DNA of 47,687 bases from an uncultured archaeon (lineage in GTDB: Archaea > Altiarchaeota > Altiarchaeia > IMC4 > SCGC-AAA252-I15): NCBI GenBank assembly GCA_902384455.1, contig CABMCB010000025.1, positions 1 through 47,687 of the forward strand. Reading direction: 5' to 3'. Below are positions 1 to 7,128 of the stretch, one piece after another; position 1 is the first letter of the stretch; each line of letters begins with the position of its first letter. The notes beneath the pieces were generated by a model. It saw only the letters and a list, made by a program, of their open reading frames with translations, searched no databases and was not told where the DNA came from. Made by a program: the position numbers and the translations under genes.

Positions 1-499
1 AGTACTTCTGCGCGAGGTTCTCGAGTTTGTAATTGAATGCCATCTCATCCAGGATGGCCTCGGCCCATTGGATGTCCCGCCACTTGGCGAACACAGGTGT
101 GATGCCGTGCGACTGACCCCAATCGCCTTCATACATGAGGTTAGCGCCGGTCAGCTCCCCTTCAAAGAAATTCAATTGGTCGGCAAAGTATTTTAGGACA
201 TTGTCCACCGGCAGGTTCGGGCCGTTGCGGTGGCGCATGGGGTAGTACTCGGCATGGATGAGTTTGTTTTCTTTGTCCCATGCCGCAATCGAGCCGCCAA
301 CGATGAAGCCATCTTTGCGGTAAACACCGTTGCCGTGAGAAGGAAGTTTGGGGTCCTTCGTCTCCCAGTCCCATGCAATGCGCGCAGCGCCGGCCAAGGA
401 AGGGAACCGGCACGGAAGAATATAGTCATGGGGAGCTGGCGGACATAGCCCGGCAGACATCTGCGCAAGTTCATCAGTTGAAAAGAACCCGTTCTGCAT
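1..499 (-). CDS. DNA polymerase, N-terminal proofreading exonuclease part (cut by window edge)
   Basis: Leftward frame open from an ATG at 499 to the window edge, about 166 residues, 3' end missing. GGAG lies 5 nt before the ATG. Residues 42-47 read AWDWET, the D-x-E Exo I motif of DnaQ-like 3'-5' exonucleases. Residues 118-127 (GANLMYEGDW) resemble Exo II with its conserved Asn and Asp. This layout fits the proofreading domain at the start of phage family A (T7/Pol I-like) polymerases, and the adjacent replication genes agree. The polymerase domain is outside the window, so a stand-alone exonuclease remains possible. It lies downstream of queC across a strong hairpin. Confidence 0.72.
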   Translation of the reverse strand, partial: MQNGFFSTDELAQMSAGLCPPAPHDYILPCRFPSLAGAARIAWDWETKDPKLPSHGNGVYRKDGFIVGGSIAAWDKENKLIHAEYYPMRHRNGPNLPVDNVLKYFADQLNFFEGELTGANLMYEGDWGQSHGITPVFAKWRDIQWAEAILDEMAFNYKLENLAQKY

Positions 500-520
500 A
501 ACACTCCGGAGGTGAGGGTT

Positions 521-547
521 CCCGGGGACTCAGGGCAAGTCCCCGGG
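521..547. other. Perfect 10-bp inverted repeat between queC and the polymerase gene
   Basis: CCCGGGGACT at 521-530 and AGTCCCCGGG at 538-547 form a perfect 10-bp stem with a 7-nt loop. It lies in the 54-nt gap between the end of queC and the start of the polymerase gene. No T-run follows on the minus strand, so it is not a classical intrinsic terminator. It may be an attenuating or RNA-stabilising hairpin that sets polymerase expression relative to queC. Confidence 0.7.
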
Positions 548-553
548 ACGGTG

Positions 554-1348
554 TTACGAAAGCAGCCCGGCTAGTTGTAAATACTGCTGCACCAGCTCGG
601 GTGCGTAGTTCGGGGAGTTCGGGAGGTCCATCAGCCCTTCGTGGTAGGCGCGCAGGACCAGCGGGTCGGGCACTCCTGCCACAAGAAAACCTTGGGCACG
701 CAGGACGTTGGAATGGTTGTTGTCCACGGGCGGATAGGCTCCGTCATAGCTTGTGTGGCTGTATCCCAGGGCCTTATAAGCGCCCGGCAAGTCTAGAGAG
801 AACAACACGGTGCCGGCTTTCGACATATTCATCAACGGGGTCACGATTTTGAAATCCTTGATGCCCAGTGCTAGGTTAATCGTGCGCACCTGGGAGTTGA
901 TGAACGACTGACGGCAGTCCGGATAGTTTGCGTTGTCTTCCTGACAAACACCCGTGACCAAGGTCCGAATGCCTTTACTCAGTGCGTAGTTCGCGGCTAG
1001 TGTGAGGAAGAATGCGTTGCGCATGGGGACGAACGTCAGCTCCACACGGTTGCCGATGACTTTTTCCATCTGCTCGAAATTCTCGTACTTCTCGAGTTGG
1101 GCAGTGGGGTCCGTCAGCGGTGAACTGCTTCGGAGGATGCCAGGCACGTCAACAACTTCGTGCTGCACACCGGCCAGTTCAGCGACGTAGATTGCTGAAC
1201 CAATTTCCCGGGAGTGCTTCTGGCCGTAGTTAAACGTCACGGCTTCCACCCATTCGTACTTCAGCAGTGCCCAGTACAAACAGGTCACCGAATCCTGGCC
1301 TCCTGAAAGCACCACCAGCGCTGAACCCTTTTTCTTGCTTGCCATCAT
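554..1348 (-). CDS. queC: QueC-like 7-cyano-7-deazaguanine (preQ0) synthase lacking the zinc cysteines
   Basis: 264 residues. QueC is an ATP-dependent enzyme that turns 7-carboxy-7-deazaguanine into preQ0 by way of the amide. The PP-loop SGGQDS is at residues 15-20, and the conserved PDCRQSF stretch at 143-149 is intact. In bacterial QueC the C-terminal part carries four zinc cysteines (Cys-Tyr-Asn-Gly, then Cys-x2-Cys-x2-Cys). Here the matching region, residues 195-221, contains none: it reads TSYDG and then NNHSNVLRAQG. GGAGG lies upstream; the second ATG (1345) has the better spacing. It is the only pathway gene on the minus strand, 31 kb from queD, queE and folE. It may have changed chemistry (stopping at the amide) or folding without zinc. 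Confidence 0.92.
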   Translation of the reverse strand: MMASKKKGSALVVLSGGQDSVTCLYWALLKYEWVEAVTFNYGQKHSREIGSAIYVAELAGVQHEVVDVPGILRSSSPLTDPTAQLEKYENFEQMEKVIGNRVELTFVPMRNAFFLTLAANYALSKGIRTLVTGVCQEDNANYPDCRQSFINSQVRTINLALGIKDFKIVTPLMNMSKAGTVLFSLDLPGAYKALGYSHTSYDGAYPPVDNNHSNVLRAQGFLVAGVPDPLVLRAYHEGLMDLPNSPNYAPELVQQYLQLAGLLS

Positions 1349-1406
1349 TTTACCTCCACCGGGCGGGCAGAGCCTGTATGCCAGACGTGTCGCTGCCTAT
1401 TGCCCT

Positions 1407-1445
1407 GATAAAAGAGAAGCACCAGTAAAGTATACCTCACTGGTG
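1407..1445 (-). terminator. Candidate intrinsic terminator, leftward
   Basis: CACCAGT (1420-1426) pairs perfectly with ACTGGTG (1439-1445). Read leftward, the stem is followed by CTTCTCTTTTATC (T-rich). It lies downstream of the small HTH gene at 1477-1644 and before queC, so queC may depend on read-through or on its own promoter. Confidence 0.55.
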
Positions 1446-1476
1446 GTGCCGGTACAATAGGCGATGTTGTGCTGCC

Positions 1477-1644
1477 TTACGGACGAATGATGCGCTGGCG
1501 GATGAGGTTGTTGCGAACCCCGGCATACGAGGCGCCGAGTTTCTCCGCAACCAACGTGATGCTGCCCTTCGTCTTGCCAGTTTTGAACAATGATTTGGCC
1601 TGCGCCGAGTTGATGCGCGGGCGCCGAATGGTCTTGCTTCCCAT
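1477..1644 (-). CDS. Small HTH protein
   Basis: 55 residues, very basic, starting MGSKTIRRPRINSAQ. I chose the ATG at 1644 because GGAGGA lies 4 nt upstream; an in-frame ATG at 1659 has no such site. The centre (SITLVAEKLGASYAGVRNNL) fits a helix-turn-helix with a G-A-S turn, like the HTH units of the next gene upstream (1715-2623) and of 4130-4600. Probably DNA-binding; target unknown. A hairpin terminator follows. Confidence 0.65.
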   Translation of the reverse strand: MGSKTIRRPRINSAQAKSLFKTGKTKGSITLVAEKLGASYAGVRNNLIRQRIIRP

Positions 1645-1714
1645 GACTTCCTCCTCCATGGATTCCCGGCTGCCGGCGGGTCGTGCTTGCCGGTTCAGCT
1701 CGGCACTACGAACT

Positions 1715-2623
1715 TTACGAGCCCTTCTTCTTGTGCGACCGCTTTGCCTTCGGGGTGGCCGCCTCTGGTGCCGGTGTGGGTTCCGTCGCTGCGGGTGCTG
1801 GCGATGGTTCGGACACAGGTACAGTGGTGGGCTCTGGCGCAGGCGCAGTGGGCTCCGTGGCCGGCTGGACCTTCACCGGCTTCTGGTAGACACCGAGCTT
1901 GGTCAGGGCGCGGATGATGTAGACTTTGGAGGCGCCCGTGGTCAACATGATTTGATTCACGTCGCCGCCAGTGGCCTCGTAGATTTCCCGGAACTGCTGA
2001 ACACTGTACTTGAAGACCCGTTCCTTCTTCGGTTCGTTGGCCCTCTTGGCTTCACGTTCGGCGGTGCGCTGTTCCTTGCGGAGCTGCTTGATTGCGGCCT
2101 TGCGGTTGGCAACACCACCGTCGGCGGAGAGTTGCACTTGGATGATTTCCTGCACCCGCGCCTCGTCGGCTTCGGACAGGACCACCGGAGCAACTACCTT
2201 GGCGGCCGGCTTCTCGTACAAACCCAACTTCACAAGGGCGCGGTGGGCATACGCACGGCTGGCGCCGGTCGCCTTGACCACATCGTCCAGGGATTTGGTG
2301 TTTTGGTAAATTTGGGCGAACTGCTGAACGTCGTACTTGGGCGGCTTCTTTTCCTTCGGGGCCTTGGGAGCTTTGGGCTCTTTTGGCGCCTTCGGGGTCT
2401 TGGCCTTGGACAACTTCTCGGGCACCGGCAAGATTCGATACAGGTCTTTCTTGACCTGATTCTTCTTGATGGCATCCTCAATGATTTGCGTTGCCTGGGC
2501 CAACGTGTAGTTGCCGCTGAACGGCTTGCTGTCACCGATTTGGATGAGGACTTCCGCGGGCACGGCGGCAAATTCGCCTTGTTTGAGGAAGGTCCCGTCA
2601 TCTTGTCTGGTATAAGATATCAC
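1715..2623 (-). CDS. Tandem-HTH protein with lysine/proline/alanine-rich linkers
   Basis: 302 residues from a GTG (2623) preceded by GGGAG. It contains two copies of a 45-residue HTH unit: YDVQQFAQIYQNT ... TGASRAYAHRALVKLGLYEKP near residues 97-140, and YSVQQFREIYEAT ... TGASKVYIIRALTKLGVYQKP near 208-250. A Lys/Pro/Ala linker (about 75-95) precedes the first copy, a charged helical segment joins them, and a Pro/Ala/Thr/Glu-rich tail ends in a Lys/Arg cluster (KRSHKKKGS). Two DNA-binding units on flexible arms suggest a regulator or DNA-organising protein. I do not recognise a named family. Confidence 0.75.
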   Translation of the reverse strand: MISYTRQDDGTFLKQGEFAAVPAEVLIQIGDSKPFSGNYTLAQATQIIEDAIKKNQVKKDLYRILPVPEKLSKAKTPKAPKEPKAPKAPKEKKPPKYDVQQFAQIYQNTKSLDDVVKATGASRAYAHRALVKLGLYEKPAAKVVAPVVLSEADEARVQEIIQVQLSADGGVANRKAAIKQLRKEQRTAEREAKRANEPKKERVFKYSVQQFREIYEATGGDVNQIMLTTGASKVYIIRALTKLGVYQKPVKVQPATEPTAPAPEPTTVPVSEPSPAPAATEPTPAPEAATPKAKRSHKKKGS

Positions 2624-2676
2624 CTAGTTTCTCCCTTTTGCCTTGCGGCACGATTTAATCTTACCGTGAAGACCGC

Positions 2677-3237
2677 TCACGGGTCAAGCCTGAAACCCTC
2701 CCGAGCAATCAGCTCCCAGATGAAGCGGGTGTTGCGAATGGCAAACTCCCCGTCCGGTTCGCGGTGGATTTCGACTGGACAGCCCGCGGGGAGCTGACCT
2801 TTGAATGTCAGGAACAGAGTGTTGGCATACTTGTTTGCGCCCTCGCGGTGGACGTGGACACCGGGACGGCGATACACGTTGATTTCCTCACCTGTAGCCG
2901 CCTGATATTGTTCCTGGAACTTCTCAACGTGCCTGTAAAGGACCTCGGCACGGAGGATGCCGTTGGCACGAAGGTGGGCCATCCACTCGCTATCGGTTTC
3001 GTCTGCGGGGCGCGGGCGCTTCTTGGCCTGGGCGACTACCTCAAGGACTTCGTGGAGGTAGGGTTTGTTCTCTGGGTGGATGGACAACCACTCTTGATGT
3101 TGAACCTTGGTGAGGAGTTGGCTGGCCGGGACGCGGTGTTTGACGGTGGTGTCGCTGAACCGGATACTAGACAGTCCCGCCTCGGTGAAAATGATTGCGC
3201 ACTCACGGTGTAGTGGTGCGTAGATGAGTGTTTCCAT
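2677..3237 (-). CDS. Hypothetical protein
   Basis: 186 residues from the ATG at 3237 (METLIYAPLHREC); an upstream in-frame TTG at 3273 would add 12 residues, and neither start has a clear Shine-Dalgarno site. Composition is soluble alpha/beta. The C-terminal half (VYRRPGVHVHREGANKYANT, then FLTFKGQLPAGCPVEI) is rich in His and aromatic residues. I do not recognise the family. It is the first gene after a candidate leftward promoter with a CTAG-centred box. Confidence 0.7.
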   Translation of the reverse strand: METLIYAPLHRECAIIFTEAGLSSIRFSDTTVKHRVPASQLLTKVQHQEWLSIHPENKPYLHEVLEVVAQAKKRPRPADETDSEWMAHLRANGILRAEVLYRHVEKFQEQYQAATGEEINVYRRPGVHVHREGANKYANTLFLTFKGQLPAGCPVEIHREPDGEFAIRNTRFIWELIAREGFRLDP

Positions 3238-3269
3238 GTCCCGAGTGTACCGGAGGACGTGCGGATTGT

Positions 3270-3298
3270 CCAATAGGACGAGAGTTACAATTTAACAA
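3270..3298 (-). promoter_or_regulatory. Candidate leftward sigma70-type promoter
   Basis: Minus strand TTGTTA (3298-3293), 17-bp spacer, TATTGG (3275-3270). The -10 is weak, but spacing is ideal and a GTACTAG box lies just upstream, as at the other candidate promoters here. It would drive the 2677-3237 gene. Confidence 0.4.
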
Positions 3299-3306
3299 TT
3301 ACCGAA

Positions 3307-3316
3307 GTACTAGGCC
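3307..3316. promoter_or_regulatory. CTAG-centred operator-like box (degenerate)
   Basis: GTACTAGGCC; its reverse complement matches 8 of 10 positions of the perfect palindrome GTACTAGTAC found at 4846 and 23467. It sits about 8 nt upstream of the leftward -35 at 3298. Confidence 0.4.
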
Positions 3317-3401
3317 ATCTCACGGGTAGCCATAATGTATAGCCACCCAATAGGCTAGAGCAAACACCACGGCCGCGATAACCTCCCGCTTGTGGCCGGT
3401 T

Positions 3402-3623
3402 TCAATTCACCACCTCCTCAACATCAAAATATACCATCACACCCTCACCCCAATGGCCTTCATACACCACCACTTCAACAGCCTTGGTCATGGCTTTGAA
3501 TACCGCAATCTTCTTCGGGTCAACTTCTTGGTGGGCGATTCGCTCTGCAGCCAGAAGTTCTTCCTCTGTGACCTCAACTGTGAAGGTGGTCACTACTTTG
3601 AATCTTCGTGTTGGTGCTGCCAT
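3402..3623 (-). CDS. Hypothetical small protein
   Basis: 73 residues, start ATG 3623 with GGAGG 4 nt upstream. Begins MAAPTRRFKVVTTFTVEV, then an acidic helix (TEEELLAAERIAHQE) and a beta-rich acidic end (GVMVYFDVEEVVN). This is a compact beta-alpha-beta pattern with no family I recognise. It is the last gene of the short leftward group 3402-4600, with short gaps from its neighbours. Confidence 0.72.
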   Translation of the reverse strand: MAAPTRRFKVVTTFTVEVTEEELLAAERIAHQEVDPKKIAVFKAMTKAVEVVVYEGHWGEGVMVYFDVEEVVN

Positions 3624-3633
3624 AATTCCTCCT

Positions 3634-3834
3634 CTACAGCTTCCCCATCAACTTCTTCAAAGCATCCACGACACCCTTCGGCACAACAATGTAGCCGGCC
3701 TCGTCCAATGCCTTGAGTACTTCCCGCACATCCCGTTCATCGTAGGCAAGTTCCTCATGACTTGGCCTTATCAGTCCCCTGCGTTTGCGGCGCATGGCAC
3801 TTAGTATTTCTGCAACCAAATCGTGCATTATCAT
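3634..3834 (-). CDS. Hypothetical small, mostly helical protein
   Basis: 66 residues, start ATG 3834 with AGGAGG 5 nt upstream. Basic N-terminal part (MRRKRRGLIRPSHEELAYD) followed by a helix-rich segment ending in KKLMGKL. The pattern (helix, short turn, helix, YIVVP) resembles half of a winged helix, but this is weak. It overlaps the stop of the upstream zinc protein by 4 nt, implying translational coupling. Confidence 0.7.
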   Translation of the reverse strand: MIMHDLVAEILSAMRRKRRGLIRPSHEELAYDERDVREVLKALDEAGYIVVPKGVVDALKKLMGKL

Positions 3835-4076
3835 GGCGCCCTCCTAGGCGGTTTCTGTGGCACCCCAGTCCCGCGGAGTTCCCGCAGGGCGTGGTGCGCC
3901 AGTTCTGGATTCTTGCGGTGTAGGTCCCAGATTATATGAGCAACACTTTTCCGCTGAATCTTGGCTAGTAAGATTTCGTCCGGTAGCTGAGCGCACTCGC
4001 GGCAAAGATTGACATCAGGGAAGGCCCTCTGCCATACTGTCACCGTGGTTTCGCGCCCGCAATTAAGGCATTTCAT
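3831..4076 (-). CDS. Small zinc-finger protein
   Basis: 81 residues. N-terminal MKCLNCGRETT and LCRECAQLP give a Cys-x2-Cys ... Cys-x2-Cys zinc knuckle at residues 3-27, followed by a helical, arginine-rich tail. The Shine-Dalgarno site is poor (GGGTG). Function unknown; probably nucleic-acid or protein binding. Confidence 0.7.
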   Translation of the reverse strand: MKCLNCGRETTVTVWQRAFPDVNLCRECAQLPDEILLAKIQRKSVAHIIWDLHRKNPELAHHALRELRGTGVPQKPPRRAP

Positions 4077-4129
4077 TTTGCACCCGTGAGGGGGTGGGGC
4101 GGACGTATGGAGCGACCGCCCCTCCCAGG

Positions 4130-4600
4130 TTAGGCGTGAAACCCGATACTGAGTTTCTTCACGCCAGCACTAACGCCCTTGGAAATGTTTTTGAACATCT
4201 CCTGGCGCGTTGCCGGCTTCGGGACGTATTCCGCGTCACCGAACGCCGACTGTGCCACCGACCGCGCGATGACTTCGATGGCCTGCGCGGCCGTCAGCAT
4301 CTCACGGGCGATAGCGCCACCGTTCGTTTTGGGTCCGGCAGCAACGACAACGGCACCACTGGGGGCTGCCGCGGTGAGGCGGTGGCTCCCGATGTACGCC
4401 CGATACTGTTTGGGTGCTTTGGTTGAAAGCACACGACGGGCATAAACGTCTGAACAACCAACGGCGGAAGCGATGTCCGTGATAGACTTGCCCTCCGCCA
4501 TGAGGTTAATCATTCGTTGCTGGTCGTAATGACCGGGTTTGCTGGCCACCGCAACGGCTGCAACCGGCGCGGGTGCCTGCTTCTTTGACTTGCGTGGCAT
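4130..4600 (-). CDS. HTH DNA-binding protein
   Basis: 156 residues, start ATG 4600 with AGGAGG 8 nt upstream. A Lys/Ala/Pro-rich N-terminus is followed by an HTH (MINLMAEGKSITDIASAVGC, then SDVYARRVLSTKAP) near residues 30-64, then an Ala/Gly-rich middle and a C-terminal helix. The HTH turn resembles those in 1477-1644 and 1715-2623. It is the first gene left of the divergent control region, so it could be the regulator acting there, as is common for divergent phage switches. That role is inference. Confidence 0.72.
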   Translation of the reverse strand: MPRKSKKQAPAPVAAVAVASKPGHYDQQRMINLMAEGKSITDIASAVGCSDVYARRVLSTKAPKQYRAYIGSHRLTAAAPSGAVVVAAGPKTNGGAIAREMLTAAQAIEVIARSVAQSAFGDAEYVPKPATRQEMFKNISKGVSAGVKKLSIGFHA

Positions 4601-4636
4601 GGTCTTACCCTCCTGTTTGAACTGTTTTTAGATTCC

Positions 4637-4698
4637 CGGGGTTCGGCCCCGCTGCCCGGTGATTGAGGTAGGTTTTAACTGCCTGCTGCTCACCGGGC
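4637..4698 (-). other. Structured leader: two adjacent hairpins
   Basis: CGGGG (4637-4641) and CCCCG (4647-4651) close a 5-nt loop. Next to it GCCCGGTGA (4654-4662) pairs perfectly with TCACCGGGC (4690-4698), and an inner AGGTAG/CTGCCT pairing extends that stem. Read leftward they lie in the 5' leader of the 4130-4600 gene and could form an attenuator or protein-binding leader. No T-run follows. Confidence 0.5.
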
Positions 4699-4754
4699 TG
4701 GGGAAACTGAACCGGGTGATGCCAAACATAAGAACAAACCAATGACCAAGCATA

Positions 4755-4783
4755 ATCTTATTGGAAACAAAAGATTTAGCTAA
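4755..4783 (-). promoter_or_regulatory. Candidate leftward promoter of the divergent region
   Basis: Minus strand TTAGCT (4783-4778), 17-bp spacer, TAAGAT (4760-4755). The -35 is weak. Exactly 10 nt separate it from the palindrome GGACTAGTCC at 4794-4803, the same geometry as on the rightward side. Confidence 0.4.
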
Positions 4784-4793
4784 TCGCGAGATG

Positions 4794-4809
4794 GGACTAG
4801 TCCTAGTAA
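4794..4809. promoter_or_regulatory. Operator-like palindrome GGACTAGTCC with an overlapping CTAG box
   Basis: Perfect 10-bp palindrome GGACTAGTCC at 4794-4803, overlapped by GTCCTAGTAA at 4800-4809. Another CTAG lies at 4817-4820. It is placed 10 nt upstream of the leftward candidate -35. Confidence 0.5.
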
Positions 4810-4845
4810 GAATTACCTAGCCTCGGCAAGAATTATATGACGACC

Positions 4846-4855
4846 GTACTAGTAC
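4846..4855. promoter_or_regulatory. Operator-like palindrome GTACTAGTAC
   Basis: Perfect 10-bp palindrome 10 nt upstream of the rightward candidate -35 at 4866. An identical palindrome occurs at 23467-23476. Candidate site for a dimeric regulator. Confidence 0.55.
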
Positions 4856-4865
4856 TGAGGGACCA

Positions 4866-4895
4866 TTGAATCGGGACCGCGCTGTGGTTTACACT
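4866..4895 (+). promoter_or_regulatory. Candidate rightward early promoter
   Basis: TTGAAT (4866-4871), 18-bp spacer, TACACT (4890-4895). The wider context, ACCATTG ... TTACACTGG, recurs at 29273-29307 (ACCATTG ... TTACATTGG). The first rightward ATG is 21 nt downstream with a good ribosome binding site, so this probably drives the replication operon. Confidence 0.55.
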
Positions 4896-4915
4896 GGTCG
4901 TGGATAGGAGGCAAC

Positions 4916-5143
4916 ATGCTACGGGCATTGTTTAGCTTACTTAACCCGCCGGAGGTAATAGGTTCCCGGCTGGACAGGACGAGCTGGAATTACTACCAGC
5001 GATTGGAGCGCGCTAATCTCCCCTATCGCACGTTCAACGAGACGGTAGGTCGTACAGTACCGGGCTCGATAAAAGAGGGCCAGGCGGCCCCGCCAGCGCC
5101 ACCAAAGGGCACCAGGGCAAGCCGTGAGGCACAGCTTGCCTAA
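4916..5143 (+). CDS. Hypothetical small protein, first gene of the rightward operon
   Basis: 75 residues, ATG 4916 with AGGAGG 5 nt upstream. Begins MLRALFSLLNPPEVIGSRL, ends in a Pro/Ala-rich basic tail. No recognised family. As the first gene after the main rightward promoter it is likely expressed very early, where small phage proteins that redirect the host are often encoded; that role is inference. Confidence 0.7.
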   Translation: MLRALFSLLNPPEVIGSRLDRTSWNYYQRLERANLPYRTFNETVGRTVPGSIKEGQAAPPAPPKGTRASREAQLA

Positions 5144-5360
5144 ACCAGCCAACCCAGAGCACGTTCGCATCGTAACCGAAGGCGGTGGACAGTACATCGG
5201 GGTGTGGGAAGGCACCTTGGAAGGTCAGCGCATTGCCGACGACCTTATTCTTTTCAACAGCCAGGCAACTGGCAGCACCCTCGCAATCAAAGAAAAGGAT
5301 TTGACTCCGGAACGTGTTTCACGTAAAATTGCCGACAGTGACCGAACTTTCGGCAAGTAA
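5124..5360 (+). CDS. Hypothetical small protein
   Basis: 78 residues from a GTG at 5124, overlapping the previous gene by 20 nt. Contains a beta-rich stretch (HVRIVTEGGGQYIGVWEG) and ends RKIADSDRTFGK. No recognised family; the start is uncertain because only AGGG is found upstream. Confidence 0.6.
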   Translation: MRHSLPKPANPEHVRIVTEGGGQYIGVWEGTLEGQRIADDLILFNSQATGSTLAIKEKDLTPERVSRKIADSDRTFGK

Positions 5361-5374
5361 CCGTGGAGGCACGT

Positions 5375-6445
5375 GTGTCCAAAGAAGTCAAGGACTTTAC
5401 TAATCTTCTCCCTGTTCCACAAGACATCCAACAAAGCCAGTTCCTCCAAATCGCCGATGGCATGGAGATTGACCCCACAGCCCTACTTCGCCGGCTACAC
5501 GACATCAATATCACGGACCTGGACGTAACGATTGATGAATCAAAGGTTGTCATTATTGCGTTCGGCTCTATGGGCTCACGCAACGAAACTGGTGCCGCCG
5601 CAGAAATGTTGACCGGGCTCGTTGGCTATGACTGGGCTAATGCAATCAAGCGGTGTGAAACGGTCGCCAAACGGCGCCTTACTACCAACCTGCTCGGCTA
5701 CGGTTATAAGCACACTCTGGAAGAAACGGTCAATTCGGCTGCCGCTTTTGCGGCTACGGAACCCGCGGTTCCGGAAACACCCGGTCCGGTGAATAATGCG
5801 CCGGCGACGGTGCTAGTTGCAAACCATCCGATTATTGAACTCAAAGATATCGTCATGACGATGCCCAACGGGAGCTCGGTGCCGGTAGTCACAGAGGCCG
5901 TTTTGACCGCAATACACAAGGAAGGGCAGCAGTTGGACGTTCAAGCCATTCCACAAACCGAGGCACCAATCACTACCCTCCCGCCTGCACCACCGAAATC
6001 CCAGGGAGGTTTCTTCGACGAGGAACCACTGCCAACCCCGCCAGGTCAGGCCGTACAACCGGAACAAGTGAAGGCCGCCGAAGTTATACCGCCACAGCCG
6101 GCGACGTTGGGGACACCAGCCGCTCCTGCTGTTGGTGTGGCGCCAGAACCCGTGCCCGTCCAAGACATTAAGATTGAACCCCAGACCGGGAACATTCCCA
6201 CGCAAGTCCAGTACCGCGGGTATACGACACGATGCACCAAGTTAGTGCGCGATGTACTGCCCAAGGCCGGTAAAGGCGCCGATGCGCTGCTGCAGCCATA
6301 TCTGCGCCGTGTGTTTGGTACTACCGAGTTTCAAAAGGTCAACGTCTTGGCATGGGAAGAGGCACTGGCGGCTCTCGAGGCAGCCCCAACGGCGAAAGAC
6401 TTGGCAATAATTTTGAACGGAGGAAAGCCCTTCACAGGCAAATAA
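5375..6445 (+). CDS. Hypothetical protein upstream of SSB, possibly recombination-related
   Basis: 356 residues from the GTG at 5375, chosen because GGAGG lies 5 nt upstream; a GTG at 5363 is in frame but lacks a site. An N-terminal domain (about 1-120) includes [20 protein letters not shown] and [21 protein letters not shown] long Pro/Ala/Thr-rich linker (about 125-285) follows, then a C-terminal helical domain (about 290-356). The folded-linker-folded layout and the ssb gene 1 nt downstream are reminiscent of phage single-strand annealing proteins, but I see no diagnostic motif, so the function stays open. Confidence 0.75.
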   Translation: MSKEVKDFTNLLPVPQDIQQSQFLQIADGMEIDPTALLRRLHDINITDLDVTIDESKVVIIAFGSMGSRNETGAAAEMLTGLVGYDWANAIKRCETVAKRRLTTNLLGYGYKHTLEETVNSAAAFAATEPAVPETPGPVNNAPATVLVANHPIIELKDIVMTMPNGSSVPVVTEAVLTAIHKEGQQLDVQAIPQTEAPITTLPPAPPKSQGGFFDEEPLPTPPGQAVQPEQVKAAEVIPPQPATLGTPAAPAVGVAPEPVPVQDIKIEPQTGNIPTQVQYRGYTTRCTKLVRDVLPKAGKGADALLQPYLRRVFGTTEFQKVNVLAWEEALAALEAAPTAKDLAIILNGGKPFTGK

Positions 6446-6446
6446 T

Positions 6447-6893
6447 ATGGTGAACAAAGTCATACTGGTCGGCCGGCTCGGCAAAGACCCAGAAGTCCGC
6501 TATACCAACGGCGGCAAAGCTGTTGCCAATTTCTCGATGGCCACGGACGAGACGTGGAAAGACCGCAACGGCGAGAAGCAACAAAAGACAGAATGGCACA
6601 AGGTTGTGGCTTGGGAGAAGCTGGCAGAAATCATTCAGAAGTACGTGGTCAAGGGCCAGCTCGTTTACATCGAAGGTAAGCTGCAGACCCGTAAGTGGCA
6701 GGACAAAGATGGCAAGGACCGCTACTCAACCGAAATCGTCGCTGATACCTTGCGCATGTTGGGCAAGGGTAGCGGTGGGAACTCGAACAACGGGGACAAT
6801 GGCCACGAATCCTCTGCCGGCCGCAGTTCTGGCCAACAACATGATGTACCGGCAACCGGACCGGAAATCAGTGATGAGGACATTCCCTTCTGA
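6447..6893 (+). CDS. ssb: Single-stranded DNA-binding protein
   Basis: 148 residues. Typical OB-fold start [19 protein letters not shown], then [20 protein letters not shown] and [17 protein letters not shown], a Gly/Asn/Ser-rich disordered tail and the acidic tip DEDIPF that docks partner proteins in bacterial SSB. It covers ssDNA during phage replication and recombination. No local ribosome binding site: the ATG sits 1 nt after the previous stop, so it is probably translated by coupling. Confidence 0.96.
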   Translation: MVNKVILVGRLGKDPEVRYTNGGKAVANFSMATDETWKDRNGEKQQKTEWHKVVAWEKLAEIIQKYVVKGQLVYIEGKLQTRKWQDKDGKDRYSTEIVADTLRMLGKGSGGNSNNGDNGHESSAGRSSGQQHDVPATGPEISDEDIPF

Positions 6894-7128
6894 CCTGCAC
6901 AAGAACGGAGATGATAGCCGCTGGGTGCCTTGTCTTGTGTAAACCAGCGGAGCCTCCGACGCACTTAGAAGGGCTACCGCAAACACAGTAGGAGCTGCGG
7001 CAATCAGGTAAAAGTTGGGAGATACCCCGACCGGGCCTGACTGGAGGTTCCTACCACTTCTATCAAAATGAGCCGAGACAACCCATTTTATTTGCCTCAA
7101 TTCTTGATAGATTATTTGGAGAAATTTC
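6894..7128 (+). other. Intergenic gap of 235 nt, no gene seen
   Basis: No tRNA fold, no convincing ORF and no clear terminator. The last 50 nt are AT-rich (around TTTATTTGCCTCAATTC) and may hold a weak promoter for the helicase, but I cannot define boxes. A 26-codon ORF at about 6911 lacks spacing from a ribosome binding site. Confidence 0.4.

Noticed and set aside
1..6. AGTACT at the first bases as a regulatory box
   Set aside because: It lies inside the polymerase coding frame, and a 6-mer is expected about a dozen times by chance in this window.
1469..2797. Long rightward ORF of 442 codons opposite the HTH genes
   Set aside because: It is antisense to the small HTH gene and the tandem-HTH gene, both with good ribosome binding sites, and reads as Leu/Arg/Gly-rich low-complexity sequence. 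It is a shadow of biased codon use.
6911..6991. 26-codon ORF with a lipobox-like AAGC
   Set aside because: Ribosome site touches the ATG with no spacing, and the peptide is too short for a signal peptide.
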